A stretch of 64,000 nucleotides of DNA from Chiua virens (GCA_019787685.1 JAHNUO010000003.1:2108001-2172000), one strand, 5' to 3'; positions 22,865-36,019 are shown, counted from the stretch's first letter. The notes: generated by a model from the letters alone, not told the origin. A program made the numbers and translations.

Positions 22865-24338
22865 ATGTTTTTTTCGATCCTTACCTTGACGGTATTGTCC
22901 ATCTTGCAACAGGCGACCTCCCTTTCACTGGCCGGCCGGCATGAGCCCGCTCGAGTTGCGGCTGCCTGGTACACAGGTTGGCACGCTTCGGAAGGGTTCC
23001 CACTCTCAACCATCCCTTGGAACAATTACAACACCTTGATCTACTCTTTCGCGTGAGCATTCTCGATCCTGACACTGAGGAGATACCTGATAAAGTCCGG
23101 AACAGCATTACAACTCCCAGTGTCCACCATCTTTCCTTGAATGGGTCTGCGCCGTCCCTTCTCCCTGAATTTGTCAAGGAAGCACATGCAAACGTGAGCT
23201 CGCAATATTCAGCAGTGGAAAACAACCCACTAACTCGACTGACCTGAAGCATGTCGCGGCACACATTGCGATCGGAGGTTGGACCGGCGGCGTCTACTTT
23301 TCATCCAACTTAGCAACACCAGAGAATCGAACTGCTTTCGTACACACTGTAGCGCACTTTGCAGAAAAACATGATCTGGATGGCATCAACTTCGAGTAGG
23401 TCTCCGTCGCTTAATCTCATTGAACAAACACTTAGCGCACCTTTGCCAGTTGGGAATATCCAAACCACCAAGGCGTAGGGTGCAACATAATCAGTGCCAA
23501 GGACACAGAAAATTTCCTTTCCTTCCTCCAAGAGCTTCGTGCACACCACGTCGGGGCCAAATTGACACTCTCAGCAGCGACCTCAATCGTCCCGTTCAGC
23601 GATGCCTTTGGTAAACCTTCCACGGACGTATCTGGTTTTGCCAAAGTCCTCGACTATATTGCCATCATGAACTATGATATTTGGGGCTCATGGTTCCCGA
23701 ATGTCGGACCTAACGCACCCTTGAAGGACGCGTGTGCTGCATCTGCTGATCAGCAAGGCTCAGCCGTTTCTGCAGTCAAGGCCTGGACCGCCGCTGGTAT
23801 GCCAGTAGACAAGATCGTTCTCGGCGTTGCATCATATGGCCACTCTTTTAGGGTCGCGCCTTCTGATGCCTTTGTCAAGGATTCCCAAACAAAACTTGTT
23901 CCCTACCCAAAGTTCAACGCGTCGAGGCAGCCACTTGGGGATGCGTGGGATAGTGTTAGTGAAATTGATCCCTGCGGTGTTAACGAAGGACCAGAGGGTA
24001 TCTACAACCTTTGGGGCCTGGTTGTTGGCGGATTCCTGGACAGGGCAAGGCAAGGCGGCGCCGGGTATCCACTACCGCTATGACACGTGCAGTGAAACCG
24101 TTGAGTACCCTTGACGCACGTTGCCACGCTGCTAAATCTGATGATCTCATCCTACAGCCATATGTTTACAACCAGACCTCCGAGATCATGGTATCGTTCG
24201 ATAATGCCCAATCGTTTGCTGCCAAGGGCAGCTACATTAAGGAGACTGGTCTGAAAGGCTTTTGCGATGTGGGAAGCTGGCGGTGACTACAACACTATTC
24301 TCGTTGATTCCATCAGGGACGCGGTTGGATTCGATTAA
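22865..24338 (+). CDS. GH18 chitinase, tandem copy B (two one-base insertions)
   Basis: Same family and intron positions as its neighbours. Exons: 22865-23052 (MFFSILTLTVLSIL signal peptide, AAAWYTGWHASEGFPL), 23106-23193, 23250-23395 (HIAIGGWTGGVYFSSNLA ... LDGINF), 23450-24099 (DWEYPNHQGVGC ... MNYDIWGSW ... VLGVASYGHSFRVAP) and 24158-24338 (PYVYNQTSEIMVSFDN ... VGFD stop). Exon 4 is 650 nt, one more than copy C; the extra base is near 24041, where FLD should run into GQGKAAPGIHYRYDTC. Exon 5 has an extra T in the TTTT run at 24260-24263 that breaks GFAMWEAGGDY. The catalytic Glu is kept and the second Asp of the DxxDxDxE motif is Asn. As written the product lacks its C-terminal fifth. Confidence 0.88.
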
Positions 24339-25295
24339 TATTGTACGCATCTTGAGCCTATAATATGACGTCGATCGTCGATCGTCTGCCCTTGTCTAGT
24401 TTTAAGCGGCCCTCTGACGTATACTCAACTGGTACACGGACGTACTTCAATGGGATTCCGTAGCGCGTGGGACGAAGCTGCAAGTTTACTAATGTACTCC
24501 GGTATCAATCAACTTAAGACGAAATTAGTCTCAAACGTACACTGGCATATGGAACGTACCATGAAACTTGCGGTGTAAACTCAGAGCGTCGTTCATGCAA
24601 TGCTGGGCCCGGGGCCTTTGTCGATCATGTACATGTGCCAGTCCGCGGCAAGTTCCATTGAGCTTTCGAGTTCCGCGAGTCTGTCGGACGCGATGATAGC
24701 CTCAGCCTGAGAGGATTGGAAGATTCTCCGTCACGTCAGCCCAGCAGCAGATGCGTATGGTTTGTGACCTTCGATACTGTAAGTAGGACTGAATCCGAAT
24801 GTCTTCAAGTCTGGTGACGTCATACTACTGCCAGCCCTTCCAGGAAGCCTGGCTGACCGAGGCTGCAACGCCGAAGATCTGACTCAGATGGTTCGTTTTA
24901 CTCCCGTTGAGGTTCTGACGTTTTCAAATACTGTACTCAAGTTCAAATGCTGATACCCAGCTACGCTCTTTCAACTGACAGACCTCCAAGGAAGCCCGTA
25001 GTGCGGCCTATGTGGCTACTCGGACTCCACGTTCAGTGTATTAGCAGGGCCGTTGATCATGCATTCCCACTGGACAGGATCCTGCGACTAACAGGCCCCG
25101 AAACTCGCCGTATTGTGGGTGTCCACACCTTCAACTTGAAACCGTCGTTTTGCCAAAATGATGCCCAGCCAATTCACGACTTGGTAGTCCCCATCTACAA
25201 GATATTTTCATATGATCCTCCCACATCAAACGATCCGAAAGGTGATGATACGGGTTTCCAGGTGGGTGCGGATACTGTTTCAAACGAAGGCCGAG
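24339..25295. other. spacer between chitinase copies B and C
   Basis: No gene recognised. The block at about 25060-25130 (containing ACTCGCCGTATT) is shared with the upstream region of the inverted relic at 16578. Confidence 0.5.
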
Positions 25296-25304
25296 TATAA
25301 GTAG
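25296..25304 (+). promoter_or_regulatory. TATA box of chitinase copy C
   Basis: TATAAGTAG lies 81 bp before the ATG of the intact chitinase. Confidence 0.6.
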
Positions 25305-25376
25305 AGGGACATCTAGTCCCAGGAGTACACCAGACAGAGAACTCAGCCTGACATCTAGAAGCTCGAGTGGTCCACG

Positions 25377-26872
25377 ATGACCTTCACATTCTTTTCCAAC
25401 ACTTTCCTTTCCTTCACACTTTTGTCTGTCCTCCGGGGGGTGAATTCCCTTGCCATTCCATGGACCTCTTGTCCCAAAGAACCTATCGCAGCTGCTTGGT
25501 ACGCCGGCTGGCATGCTACAAAGGGTTTCCCGCTCTCGTCCATCCCCTGGGATAAGTATAATACACTGATATACTCTTTTGCGTAAGTCTGCTTGCCTTG
25601 TCAACACCAGCGTTGAGAAACGACTGATTGTTCCCCGGACAGTACCACAACCCCAAGCGTCGACGGTCTTTCCTTGGATGGATCAGAACCATCCGTCTTC
25701 CCTGATTTTGTCAGTCAAGCACATGAACACGTGAGTTGGTAGTGATTCATGTATGTGCGATCGCTTACTAGAATGACTAACTTGAAGGGCGTTGCTGCAC
25801 ATATTTCAATCGGAGGTTGGTCGGGCGGTAGATATTTTTCATCCAACTTGGCAACCCCGGAAAATCGCACTGCTTTCGTGCAGACTCTTGCAAATTTTGC
25901 GGACAAATACAACCTGGATGGCATCAACTTCGAGTACGTCCCTATCCTTTATCTCGGTGAATGGGCATTTATCACACGCCTGCTAGTTGGGAATATCCAA
26001 ACAACCAAGGCATAGGCTGCAACATTATTAATGTCAATGACACAGAAAACTTCCTTTCCTTCCTCCAAGAGTTCCGTGCGAATCCCGTCGGCGCCTCATT
26101 GACACTTTCGGCAGCAACTCCAGTCCTCCCGTTCCGCGACGCCACTGGTAAATCTTCCACGGACGTGTCTGGCTTTGCCGATGTCCTCGATTACATCGCC
26201 ATCATGAACTATGATGTCTGGGGATCGTGGTCATCGTTCGTTGGACCTAATGCACCTTTGAACGACACGTGTGCCGCGTCCGCTAACCAGGAAGGCTCGG
26301 CCGTGTCTGCCGTTAAAGCCTGGACCGCCGCTGGAATGCCTGCCGACAAGATTGTACTCGGCGTTGCTGCTTATGGTCACTCCTTCAGTGTCGCACCTTC
26401 CGATGCGTTCGCCGATGGCTCTGAAACGGAACTTGTGGCGTACCCAAAGTTCAACTCCTCAAATCAACCACTTGGTGGTTCATGGGATAATACTGGTGGT
26501 GTTGATGCCTGTGGAGTTTTTGAACCCCAAGGTGGTACCTTCACCTTTTGGAATTTGATCGATGGTGGGTTCTTGACGTCGGACGGCAAGGCAGCGCGAA
26601 GTATCTACTACCGTTACGATGGTTGTAGTCAAACTGTTGAGTGGCTCCCGTATGAGGTCGTTGGGCACTTAGCTGACGAGCTTTTTTAGCCCTATATTTA
26701 CAACAAAATATCCGAGGTGATGATTTCCTTCGACAATCCTCAGTCATTCTCTGCCAAGGGCAGCTACATTGCGGAGACTGGTCTGGCAGGGTTTGTAATG
26801 TGGGAAGCTGGGGGTGACTACGATGATCTTTTGCTCGCCGCCATCAGAGCCACGTCTGGATTCACTTCTTAA
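25377..26872 (+). CDS. GH18 chitinase, tandem copy C (intact)
   Basis: Secreted GH18 chitinase, 423 residues. Five exons give an unbroken frame: 25377-25582, 25643-25730, 25788-25933, 25987-26635 and 26690-26872 (206+88+146+649+183 nt, which is 424 codons including the stop). Residues 1-25 (MTFTFFSNTFLSFTLLSVLR and on) are a signal peptide. Then IAAAWYAGWHATKGFPLSSI and KYNTLIYSFA (first strand), HISIGGWSGG (substrate strand), and LDGINFDWEYP across intron 3 with catalytic Glu. Later come VLDYIAIMNYDVWGSW, IVLGVAAYGHSFSVAP, SIYYRYDGC and GFVMWEAGGDYDDLLLAAIR. The second Asp of DxxDxDxE is Asn in all three copies. No carbohydrate-binding module, Ser/Thr stalk or GPI signal is present. Likely role: wall remodelling, autolysis or nutrition; not decidable from sequence. 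Confidence 0.95.
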
Positions 26873-27024
26873 GGTTTCCTTCGTTGACTTGATAATGGAC
26901 AACCTGAAGTCGTATTGCCTGGTTCCGATCCGATATGTATGGCTCTTTGAATTGTTACGTCACATTCCTTTTTCTATCTTTCTCTCACTTGGACCTTATC
27001 TCGTCGAATACTCTGTAATACCCA

Positions 27025-28623
27025 ATGAGCAAAATCGACGAGAAGAACGATACGTTGACTCTCGACCAAACTACCGATGTCGATGTTGAAATTGCGGGGT
27101 GGTGGCCGCGCTTTCCCAGTTCCGATGACCCCTCTGGTGGAGTCGACCAACAGACATACGACAATCTCGTTCGCTACACCAAGTACGCATCCGGTGCTTA
27201 TCAAGTCATATGTCCTCGTCCGATGGGGAACACCCTCATAGTTCAGGTTCGTGTGCCAGTGTGCACGAGCGGGCGAGATTTGTCACCCACAACACGAAAT
27301 GGGATCATCAGTGCGCTGACACCTCACTTACTAGTTCCAGGACATCATCACTTCGACAAGAGGGTTTATTGCCAGAGATGATCATCGACAAGAGCTCGTC
27401 GTGGCATTCAGGGGGACAACGGACACCACCAGCGTTCTCCTTGGTACGTCACTATTGCCATTCCGAACTTGTGCTAGCATATTTTTAATCAAATGGTCAT
27501 TCCTCGGCGGTGAACTCGGAATAAAGACGCTTCCATCATCCTTGCACCTTTGCAAGGCCCTGGCCTCCCTCCTCCGGATCCATCTACGGAAATTTCCCGA
27601 TCCACTGAACCCCACGTTCATGCCGGCTTTCTCCTTGCATACTACAGTGTCGCGCACACCGTTCTAGACCATTTCGAACGCGAATTAAAGGCCCACCCGT
27701 CATACAATATCGTCGTTTGTGGTAAAGTCATTTCCCATAATCCCTTGCGCTCTCTCGTGATAGTTCCCGCTGGACGATAATGAATGGTCCCTAGGTCATT
27801 CACTGGGGGTAAGCCGATTTGTGGCTTGTTGCCCGGTTCTTCCTTTGAGTCTTTTTTTACAGGGATCAATTGCAAGCATAGCTTCGATCGCTTGTAGTCA
27901 TAGTTTTCCTGGGAGAGATGTTAGCCTTTACACCTTTGGTGAGATGACTTCGCAACGTCTGCTCTTGGACGCGGCTCAAGCGAAGAGCCAGGTCAACCTC
28001 GCACGGGAGATCGTCCTTTTGCAGAGCTGGTAGAGCATAGGGTCGGTGTCCAGAACATTTACCGATGTAAGTCCTGCCATTACGATGTCACCTCGTTTCA
28101 CGATGATGATGGAAATGGTTAGGCGTACATTTGGTGGGTGAGTTTAGTGCTTTAGCTTCAAACACTCGAGTTAAATTCATTCTAACACACACTAACTAGA
28201 TGGTGTTCCGACGATGATTCTGACGCAGCTAGGATATCGTCACTTGTATGTTATCATCGCTTCTTCTGAGTATCGTCCACATTTAATATCAATGACCTGC
28301 TGGCAGTGGTGCCGAATACTGGCAATTTGCTGAACTGGGTAAGAGAATGATTATTTTCATGCTCTGTGGTATCGGTGGAGCAGCGGGTGTCTCGGCATTT
28401 TCGTAACTGTTATCTGAAATCAAACCCTTAATATAAGGCGCGCCAAAGAACGTGAAGCGCTTTGAGGAAGGCGAAGATCCGAACGGTAGTGGCAGCATTC
28501 GTAAGTGCATGCCATCCCTCCATCCAGCTTTCTTTCATATAGAAGACTTGGCGTACAGCATCCACTGGCGTGAATCCCGCACACTGGTTCTACTTTGGAC
28601 AGCGTGAGTTTTTCACGTGTTAA
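27025..28623 (+). CDS. class 3 (triacylglycerol) lipase
   Basis: Alpha/beta-hydrolase of the fungal lipase-3 family. The first exon (MSKIDEKNDTLTLDQ) gives TYDNLVRYTKYASGAYQVIC; next are FIARDDHRQELVVAFRGTTD (oxyanion strand), HAGFLLAYYSVAHTVLDHFE and YNIVVC, then the nucleophile elbow GHSLGG split by an intron near 27809, SIASIACSHSFPGRDVSLYT, GQPRTGDRPFAELVEHRVGV and QNIYR, GVPTMILTQLGYRH (active-site Asp region nearby), GAEYWQF and STGVNPAHWFYFGQ, the last around the usual catalytic His region. About eight introns. The final exon is taken to stop at 28621-28623; splicing at the GTGAG just before is possible. Family members are usually secreted, but the ATG at 27025 has no signal peptide. 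An in-frame leader of 27 codons from 26935 looks like one but is cut off by a TAA. Confidence 0.85.
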
Positions 28624-30962
28624 CGAGAGTTTTACTATTACCTCTCATGGTATCGTTTGTGCAAGGCATGCTAACCATGACTTTTGCGCATAATAGCGAT
28701 TTCCTCCGATCCAACCGTGTGCATCTGATGGAACTGTCAGAGAAGCTTGGTGGAAGTGAGTAATAGGACCGACGGACGCATGGTTTGTTGGACAGACCGG
28801 GCGCCGAACGTCCTCTTTGGTTTAGGATGGCCAAGAAGAGTCGGTCCGGCAGTGTCGTATATTTAAATGACAATATCAAATTCTTTGTTTTTGATCCTTC
28901 CTCAAGGAGATCAACATTTAGTGCCCTCATCTCATAGCTGGATGGTGTATCGGTCTCTTTTTCCCAGAATTGCAGCAGGACACGCTGTCACTGACGCCAA
29001 GCTCTACTAGTAGATTGTCCATGCTTCTTGAGTGCACTCTGACCCATTTATGACTCGGCAATGAAAGGAGAAGCACGAAATATGCAACAGCTACTTCCCA
29101 AACTTATGGTGCACTCGTGTTGACGATGCATGGTTAAGATCATCGATCATCGCGTGCCATTTTTCGGGGAAACAATGAATGCTACACTCGACCCGTTTCA
29201 CGCACACCATCTGACCCATGCCCACTAAAGCATCCTCACTACCCTTCCAGAAGAACCTATCTTTGTCAAAAGTCAGGTACAACGCCACACAGGTGGGCAT
29301 GTGATATAACCCACTTCAATATCAGATCACCATCAATCAATGTTTTGAACTCTGATTCTGCGCGAGGAAGGAGAGGTGGGATAAACTTTAAAAACTCATC
29401 GGAGACGCGTAATCAGGTGATTTTGTGTCGGAAAAAGCACATCAGAGCTATGCTGTCACTTGCAGCATGTTTGATGTATGTAGATTCGTGATATCCTATG
29501 TTTGGAGTGATTTCAGATAGATTGTCAATGGCACTGCTATGAATGGCCGAAAGAGACGGGAACGCGACTTTCATGCAGTGGATAATCATGTGCTTCGTCC
29601 AGGGTTAAGAATAGGACCTTTGAGATCGGAATGTAACTCGTATTGATGTTCAAAGTTCAGGAGATATCTGAGATAACAAAAGGTCGTTAACAAAGTTGAG
29701 TTCAGGACGCGACACCGGCAAAGCACCTATCTGCCGACAGAGTACACTCGGCAAATTTGAACTCGTCAGCGGACTTGGTGCGACATTTTATCCCAGTAAA
29801 GCCAATCAAAACTTCATCTGTTCAGCATCAACAAATCAATCCTCTGAAAAGGTGAGGCATGGCATCTAAACTTGTTATCAAGGCGACTTGACCAGCATCC
29901 ATGAAACAGGGGGGTGTATCACAGCTATGAAGTACAACCGTATCTCCAGTGCGTCATACCGGAAAGATCAATCGATCAATACGTGGCAGAGTTACACTCT
30001 TTGGCTGTTCCCTGAAGCACGGAACAATTTTAGCGACATTAAATGAGTCTCGCGTCTAACTCGGACATCGATCTTGAAAACTGTTCCGCCTACATGGGCG
30101 TTCCGTCGGTAGAGTTCGGGTGATGAAAAGACGTTTGGAGACAATTGGCAATGCCAGTGGGGCGGCATGGCCGTCAGGCTTCTATCGGTTGACAGGTGAG
30201 GTGGAGTAACAGATTAAGCCAACACTCATTCGCTTAGTAGCGTTTCCACCCGAAGCCCAAGACAACGATTGGCCAAGCAAGGATGGGCGAAGGATGAGGG
30301 AGACTATTCGCACATACGCCGCCAGGGCTCAGTGCTCAGTCTCGTCGCATGTAATTTCCACTTTTTAAATTTTATTTCATGAATTTTCTGTAGAAACTGG
30401 TTTGCAAATGGGTAGTCTTCGACCATGATCGATGGATCGATTCGATAACTTCTCATTGGAGTGCGGAATGGTCGAGTTTGTCAGAGAACAAGTCGCCAAT
30501 CGGTCGTGCTCAAGTTGGCGAGTGCAGGCAAGCCGCTGGCTTTCTTCCATAGGCAACAACTGTGGGGAAGGCAATGTGAATAGGCTGATTTGAAAATAGG
30601 ACGGTGACGCCAACTCCTGTTGATCTTACTCGGCTGAAACCAGATCAGTCAGATTACCGTCCACCGGATTGCTGCGGTCGCACTGTCCCCCAAGATACCC
30701 ATAGTGACAACCGAGAAAGCACTCCCGTGGTAGATGAAAGTAGTTATTCATGGTCGTAGTGCTGCAAGCTTGAGGCTGCAGTGCAATCGAAGAGAGTTAC
30801 TCGAAATGGGTCAATTTGACAATGTTGGTTCAACTGTTTGGGGCTTTCAAAGTCCCTTGACAGTGACAACCGTACACCTCATCCTGCTTTCTTTCTAGTC
30901 GCTGTATAATATCTCTCTCTTAATCCCATTAAAGGGACTCTAAGTCTCAAACGGCGTCTATA
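28624..30962. other. 2.3-kb stretch without recognised genes
   Basis: Only short ORFs without family motifs, on both strands. The right end is pyrimidine-rich before the acyltransferase start. Nothing resembling a tRNA or clear repeat was seen. Confidence 0.5.
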
Positions 30963-33540
30963 ATGTCAGAATCCGACCCTCAAACGTTACACAGAGTCCT
31001 TAGACGCTTGGCACAGTGGGCAGTATGGTCCTTTTTCACGGAGGTGCGCGTCCTTGGAGGGGAAAACGTTCCTACGGAGGGACCGATCATCGTGTAAGTT
31101 CTTCACTTCGATCAGCAGACTCCATCGAGGTCATTTCGCGGTGTTTAACGGACACTGGATGCACCTCTTAGGAGTTCACTGCCAACTCTGGACTCTATGC
31201 ACCCCAATGTTAACACGTATCCTTTTTGCAGTACTGCAACCCACCATAACATGATTCTCGACCCTTCCGTTCTCTGTCAGTCCTCTTACATGCTGCTGTT
31301 GATCACACGACGAACCAATAAATGCACACAGCGACTTCATTTCCTCACCAGAGAATCTTGAACTATTGGTCGAAAGGTGAGGAAGTGACCTCAGCGTGTC
31401 CCTACAATCCAATGACACCTTGCCTTCAAATCTGGCAGCATCTTTGTTCAAGAACAAGTATCTCGCTTGGCTTCTCTATTCTTCCGGAAATATCCCTGTC
31501 GACCGTAAGTCCAAGGACCGCCAGGTGCTTTTCCGCGGAACGTTCGAGGCACTTGCTCGCGGAGGTGCTGTCGCTCTTTTTCCCGAGGGAACTTCTTACA
31601 CCGAACCTCGAATCATGCAAGTCAAAGACGGTGCAGCTTGGGCGGCGCTAGAATACACAAAATGGGCCGTAGACCACGGAATCACTGGACCTGAAGTTAA
31701 AATCGTACCTACGGCAATTGTGTATACAAATAAGTCCAAGTATCGTAGCGATGTAAGTGTGGAGCCCGTACAGTTTGGGTCGGCAAGCTGGATGGCCAGT
31801 CGCTAATGGTCTCCATTCATTATAGGTGATCATGGAGTGAGAGGACAATGTGGCCTAGATCGCCTCGGCTAACAACACTTGCAGGTTTAGTCCCCCAATC
31901 TCTATGGCACAGTACAAAGATCAATTCGTTTCTGATGCCGAAGGTGTCGCTCGCGCCGCTGTCAAGCGCCTTACGCGTACGATCGAACGGCAACTAGTAG
32001 AAATGACTATCAATGCTCCAGACTGGTGAGCCGCGCATTATGTTGATTGCGTGCATCCCGGAAGTTTACGGCGTTGTACGTTGTACGTAGGGACACGCTC
32101 TATGTTGCTCGAATGGCTCGAGATCTACTTTGGGAAGACGAACGCTCAATCGATTTGAATGACTTCGTGACTGTATCTCAGACGTGAGTTACCCCCGATC
32201 TCCGCCTTTCGATTCATTCAATCTACTCACGCTCATGCTTAGCCTTGTTGACCTTTTCTCGACTAAGGATGCAACGCTGAACTTCTGTTCCGTACGCCGC
32301 CACCTTCTAGAATACTATGCGCTCCTTCAGTCGACCAACCTCACGAACTCTGTCTTGTCCTCTCTACCCCTCCCGGAAACCTTGTCTCCGACTCGCCCAA
32401 CGCCGCTCCCGTCGCGCCTTCTGACGCTTTCCATTCTCGTTCGTGATACCTTGGCAGCCCTCATTCGCCTCCCCTTCTTCTTGCTACCCCTCATCCTCCA
32501 TTTACCCGTATACGTTATGGGCCGACTGGCAGCAAACCTTTCCGGGCACGAAGAGGAGTCTCAGGCACAGAACAAGGTCGTCATCGGTCTCTTGTTACTA
32601 ATGTTGATCTATCCCACAGCATTTTGGGCATTGTGGGCTGTTCTGAGCTTTACAAGCCTCGGTGCACTCGTGGCGGGGCTGACTGTATGGGCATTTGCGT
32701 ATTATCACACGAGGCTGGTTAATGGTGGGTCGATCATCTGACTCGTCAACGTGGTAAACGACGTTGATCGCGTTTCCGGTACTTGTGGTGACAGACAACT
32801 ATCTCCAGTGGGTCTCTTTTCATACATCTCTCATGTTCCTCTTCTTCCAGGGTTGCCTTCGCCACTGACGCACATGAACCCTGTCTATCAGTTTCAAACG
32901 CGTCATCGCAGCGTGGCGTGTCCTCGTAGGCGTGTGGGCCCCCAAACGTTGGGATCTCTCGCTCCCTGCGCTTTCCCAATACACTACGCCTCAAATTCCG
33001 CCCGAGAGCCCCTGGATAGAACGGCGTCAATGGTCTTCCACCCTGGACCTCCCTGCCCAGGCCACCGAACCACCTGTGGTGCTCAAACGCCAACCACCCT
33101 CTTCCCGCCGGATCATGCGCCATGTGCTGCGGGCGCGAGGTGAGGCAGCGCGTGCCCTCGCAGCCTTCTTTGCTGCGCTAGAAGATGCAGGTGAAGACAA
33201 GCGCGTAGTGGCCTCTGTCCATCTCGCAAGGCAATTCGGGTGGGTCGATGAGGTCAAGGTGCCTGCGAATGATACTCTGGAAGGTCAAGATCAGGGCGGC
33301 GTCGAAGGTTCTGTGGAGGTGGAGGGGCAGGGATACAGGCATGCGCGTGAGGTCATTTCGTTCCTGAAACAAAGGGGCGCAAAGATCACGACGTTGGGGA
33401 GGGAGATTGAAGGGGGTTGGGCTGGTGTGTTGGGGAGTGAGGAAGATGTCATTGAGACGCCTGGTGTGAGCGAAGCGGGAGAGGGAGAAGAGGATGACAT
33501 CGTTTGGGTTCCAAGCGAGACGCATCCTAAGAAGGACTAG
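30963..33540 (+). CDS. glycerol-3-phosphate / dihydroxyacetone-phosphate acyltransferase (Sct1/Gpt2 type)
   Basis: First acylation step of glycerolipid synthesis at the endoplasmic reticulum. The start at 30963 (MSESDPQTLHRVLRRLA) gives VRVLGGENVPTEGPIIV; exon 2 has TATHHNMILDPSVL, the H-x4-D acyltransferase motif I. Then FPHQRILNYWSK, NIPVDRKSKDRQVLFRGTFE, VALFPEGTSYTEPR (motif III) and VKIVPTAIVYTNKSKYRSDV (motif IV), VARAAVKRLTRTIERQLVEM, and ARMARDLLWEDE. The C-terminal half has a double membrane segment (about 32430-32720: LPFFLLPLILHLPVYVMG and VVIGLLLLMLIYPTAFWALW), then KRVIAAWRVLVGVWAPKRWD and a long acidic tail ending ETHPKKD. Order and length fit fungal Gat1/Sct1 enzymes. Exons 1-4 splice cleanly, with introns of roughly 150, 60 and 60 nt. 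Confidence 0.92.
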
Positions 33541-36019
33541 CCGCGAGGAGAAGGCTAGACCCTGGGGTTTGAGAATGTGGCACGTCACCGCCATGCTGGA
33601 TGCAGGCGCTGTCCAAGGTTCAGGGTAACGTACTTGTCGATATAGGGTTAGAGTTTCGAGTTGGGTCGACTGGTACGATTCCGAGTCCTTTCGAGGTATA
33701 TTGGGATCTGTGACGAATGCTTATGTTTCCATATGTTATTGGTTTTTTTTTGGCGGAGGTCCCCACACTAGCATATGTGACATATGTCCATGATGTCAAG
33801 AAAGTCAATGACCGACCCTTGGCACGCTCGCGCTGACCCTTCATTCCTTCTCTTCTTTTTTTTAAAGTTGTTTATCTCTTAAAGTCTTGCCGGCAAGTGA
33901 CGCAAAAAGTAATATGGAGCCAGGTCTCGCCAATGTGCGGGCCATCACGGACTTCAGTAAGGTAACTGTGGTTTACCAGACTATCGGTAAAGTGTTTATC
34001 CGGACGAACAACAACTTCCGAATGGCCGACCCTGGCTCGCACTTTTTATTCATGCGACTCAACATGGCAAAATGGATAGCCAAACTTGGTTGTAGATGCC
34101 ATCACTTGTTTAATGCGGTTACGACCATGACGAGAACCCCGCCCCGACCCCGAGTGGTCTGGCCTGTCAAATGCTGCCGACGGTTCCAGTGGTCTGGCAG
34201 TGCCAGTGATCATATGGAAGAATGGGGTCGGTTGTCGAGTCGGGAAAGAAAAATACTCTAAATGAGCGCTCGAGGTACGCACGAGGAGGTTCGTAACAAT
34301 CACCCGTCGACAATATGTCGATATAAAAAATATAATGACCCTCAATATGCATTGACAATATGACATTTGCATATCATAAGGAAGGAAAGGGATATGTACG
34401 CAGACCCCTTGGTCGGCCCGGTCATCGACCGCGTTTCGTAAAATTTACGAGTATCCATTGGAATGACGGTCACCTTGTCTACATGCCAGGCTCCTTGATA
34501 CAAGGTCCGCGCACCCAGAGACAGCGCGAAGCTCCGCGACAATGCACGCATAGATAACGGCTGTCTTCTCTAACATGCGGTATTGATGGCATGCGCCAAC
34601 CAAATATCTCAACGCGTGTATTGCGCCCTGCAACCCAGAGCAGTACGAGAAATAGGCACTGGAAATAAAATAAGGGCAGGTCACTCCTGTGAAGTAGAAA
34701 ACGCAAGGCAAAAAAGTCGAATGTTGGATGTCGACGAATCGAGAGTAACGGTCGCTCACGGTCATATGATGCAGAGAAGATCAGAGATCATTGTAACACG
34801 TCCACCATGCTGCACCCAAGCGTCTGGTTCTGAATATCAAATTCGGGGATTGGAGGGGTGAGTACAAGGATCTTCTGGGAATGGTATGGTGGATGGGATG
34901 ACGATGCCATGATGTTGAGTTGTGGTACGAATATGAACAGGGGATGGACAGGGTTGCCTGTTCATGATGATATGATCATGAGGTCCAGTGTCGAAGAAGA
35001 TACGACAATGTAACGAGGGAGAAGGGAGGGGGGCTGGGCTACTGTTTCCATGTCATTTCGGGGTAAATTGGTTTGACTGCGGATTCCCACCGTGTAAAGG
35101 ACGAAAGCAGAGGTCACTACAGATGGAAAGAGAGCGAAAGCTGTCGCGATGGTTGCCAAGCGCTCCTTGTGATCTGTGATATCATGGATTCACAAAGGGA
35201 TAGGAGACGATTATTGAGAATGATGGGAGGGAGCCAAGGAATGGACGTGAGTAAAGCAATGGAAAGAGATCAAACGCCCGAGCATATCAAGGTACATGCT
35301 GGTTGCCATGCGTGTGTTTGGTCACTTCATTTTGGCCACGTATGGCCAAACGTCGGGCGATATGAAGACGTTGGTCAGAAACACGCAGACACACATAACT
35401 TGCCCCTCATCAGATAGCCATCTTTTTTGAATCTGGATGAAAAGCTGCCGGTGGTGCGCTCAGCCGAATAAAGCACGATTTAGCATTTCGTCGGTTTCCA
35501 AGTGGAGGTAGTTCTCCTGAAATGGTGTTGGGTGTAATTTGGTTTGAGAGGCTGCGGAGCTGGCCAATTGTCTCGTATAATTCATATGACGCCAGTGATG
35601 GCGACAGTGGAAATGAGCTCGGGACAAGGTGTTGGTGCGAAGTGTACAAATGATAAACACGCACTGTTAGGGTATGGTATCAATTTCCGGAGCATTAGGC
35701 ACGTTGCACTAAACAAGTCAGGACGCACCGTGTGGCGAGTGGAAGGCGATTCAAGCGGCCAGTTATGCTGTTTAGGAAATAAATAAAATTTCGTATGTTA
35801 TCCAACGCCAAGGTTTGAGTACGGGGTTGATATCCCTCTGAAACTGAGCTCGTTAGAATGTTCTGAAAGAGGTCAGCTGCAGATACTTGTGACTTGGAGC
35901 TCAAGACCTTACGAAGCCAAAAAAGGCAATCGTAGTAGTTCCACGTGCCACGCTGTCGTGGCAGAGTTGCTCGCTGGCCCTTTACTAGACTGGTATCATT
36001 TTGCCAACGTGTTTCTGCC
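33541..36019. other. 2.5-kb stretch without recognised genes
   Basis: Scattered ORFs below 125 codons, overlapping on both strands, with no conserved motifs, RNA genes or obvious repeats. The right end must contain the SPC3 promoter. Confidence 0.5.
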
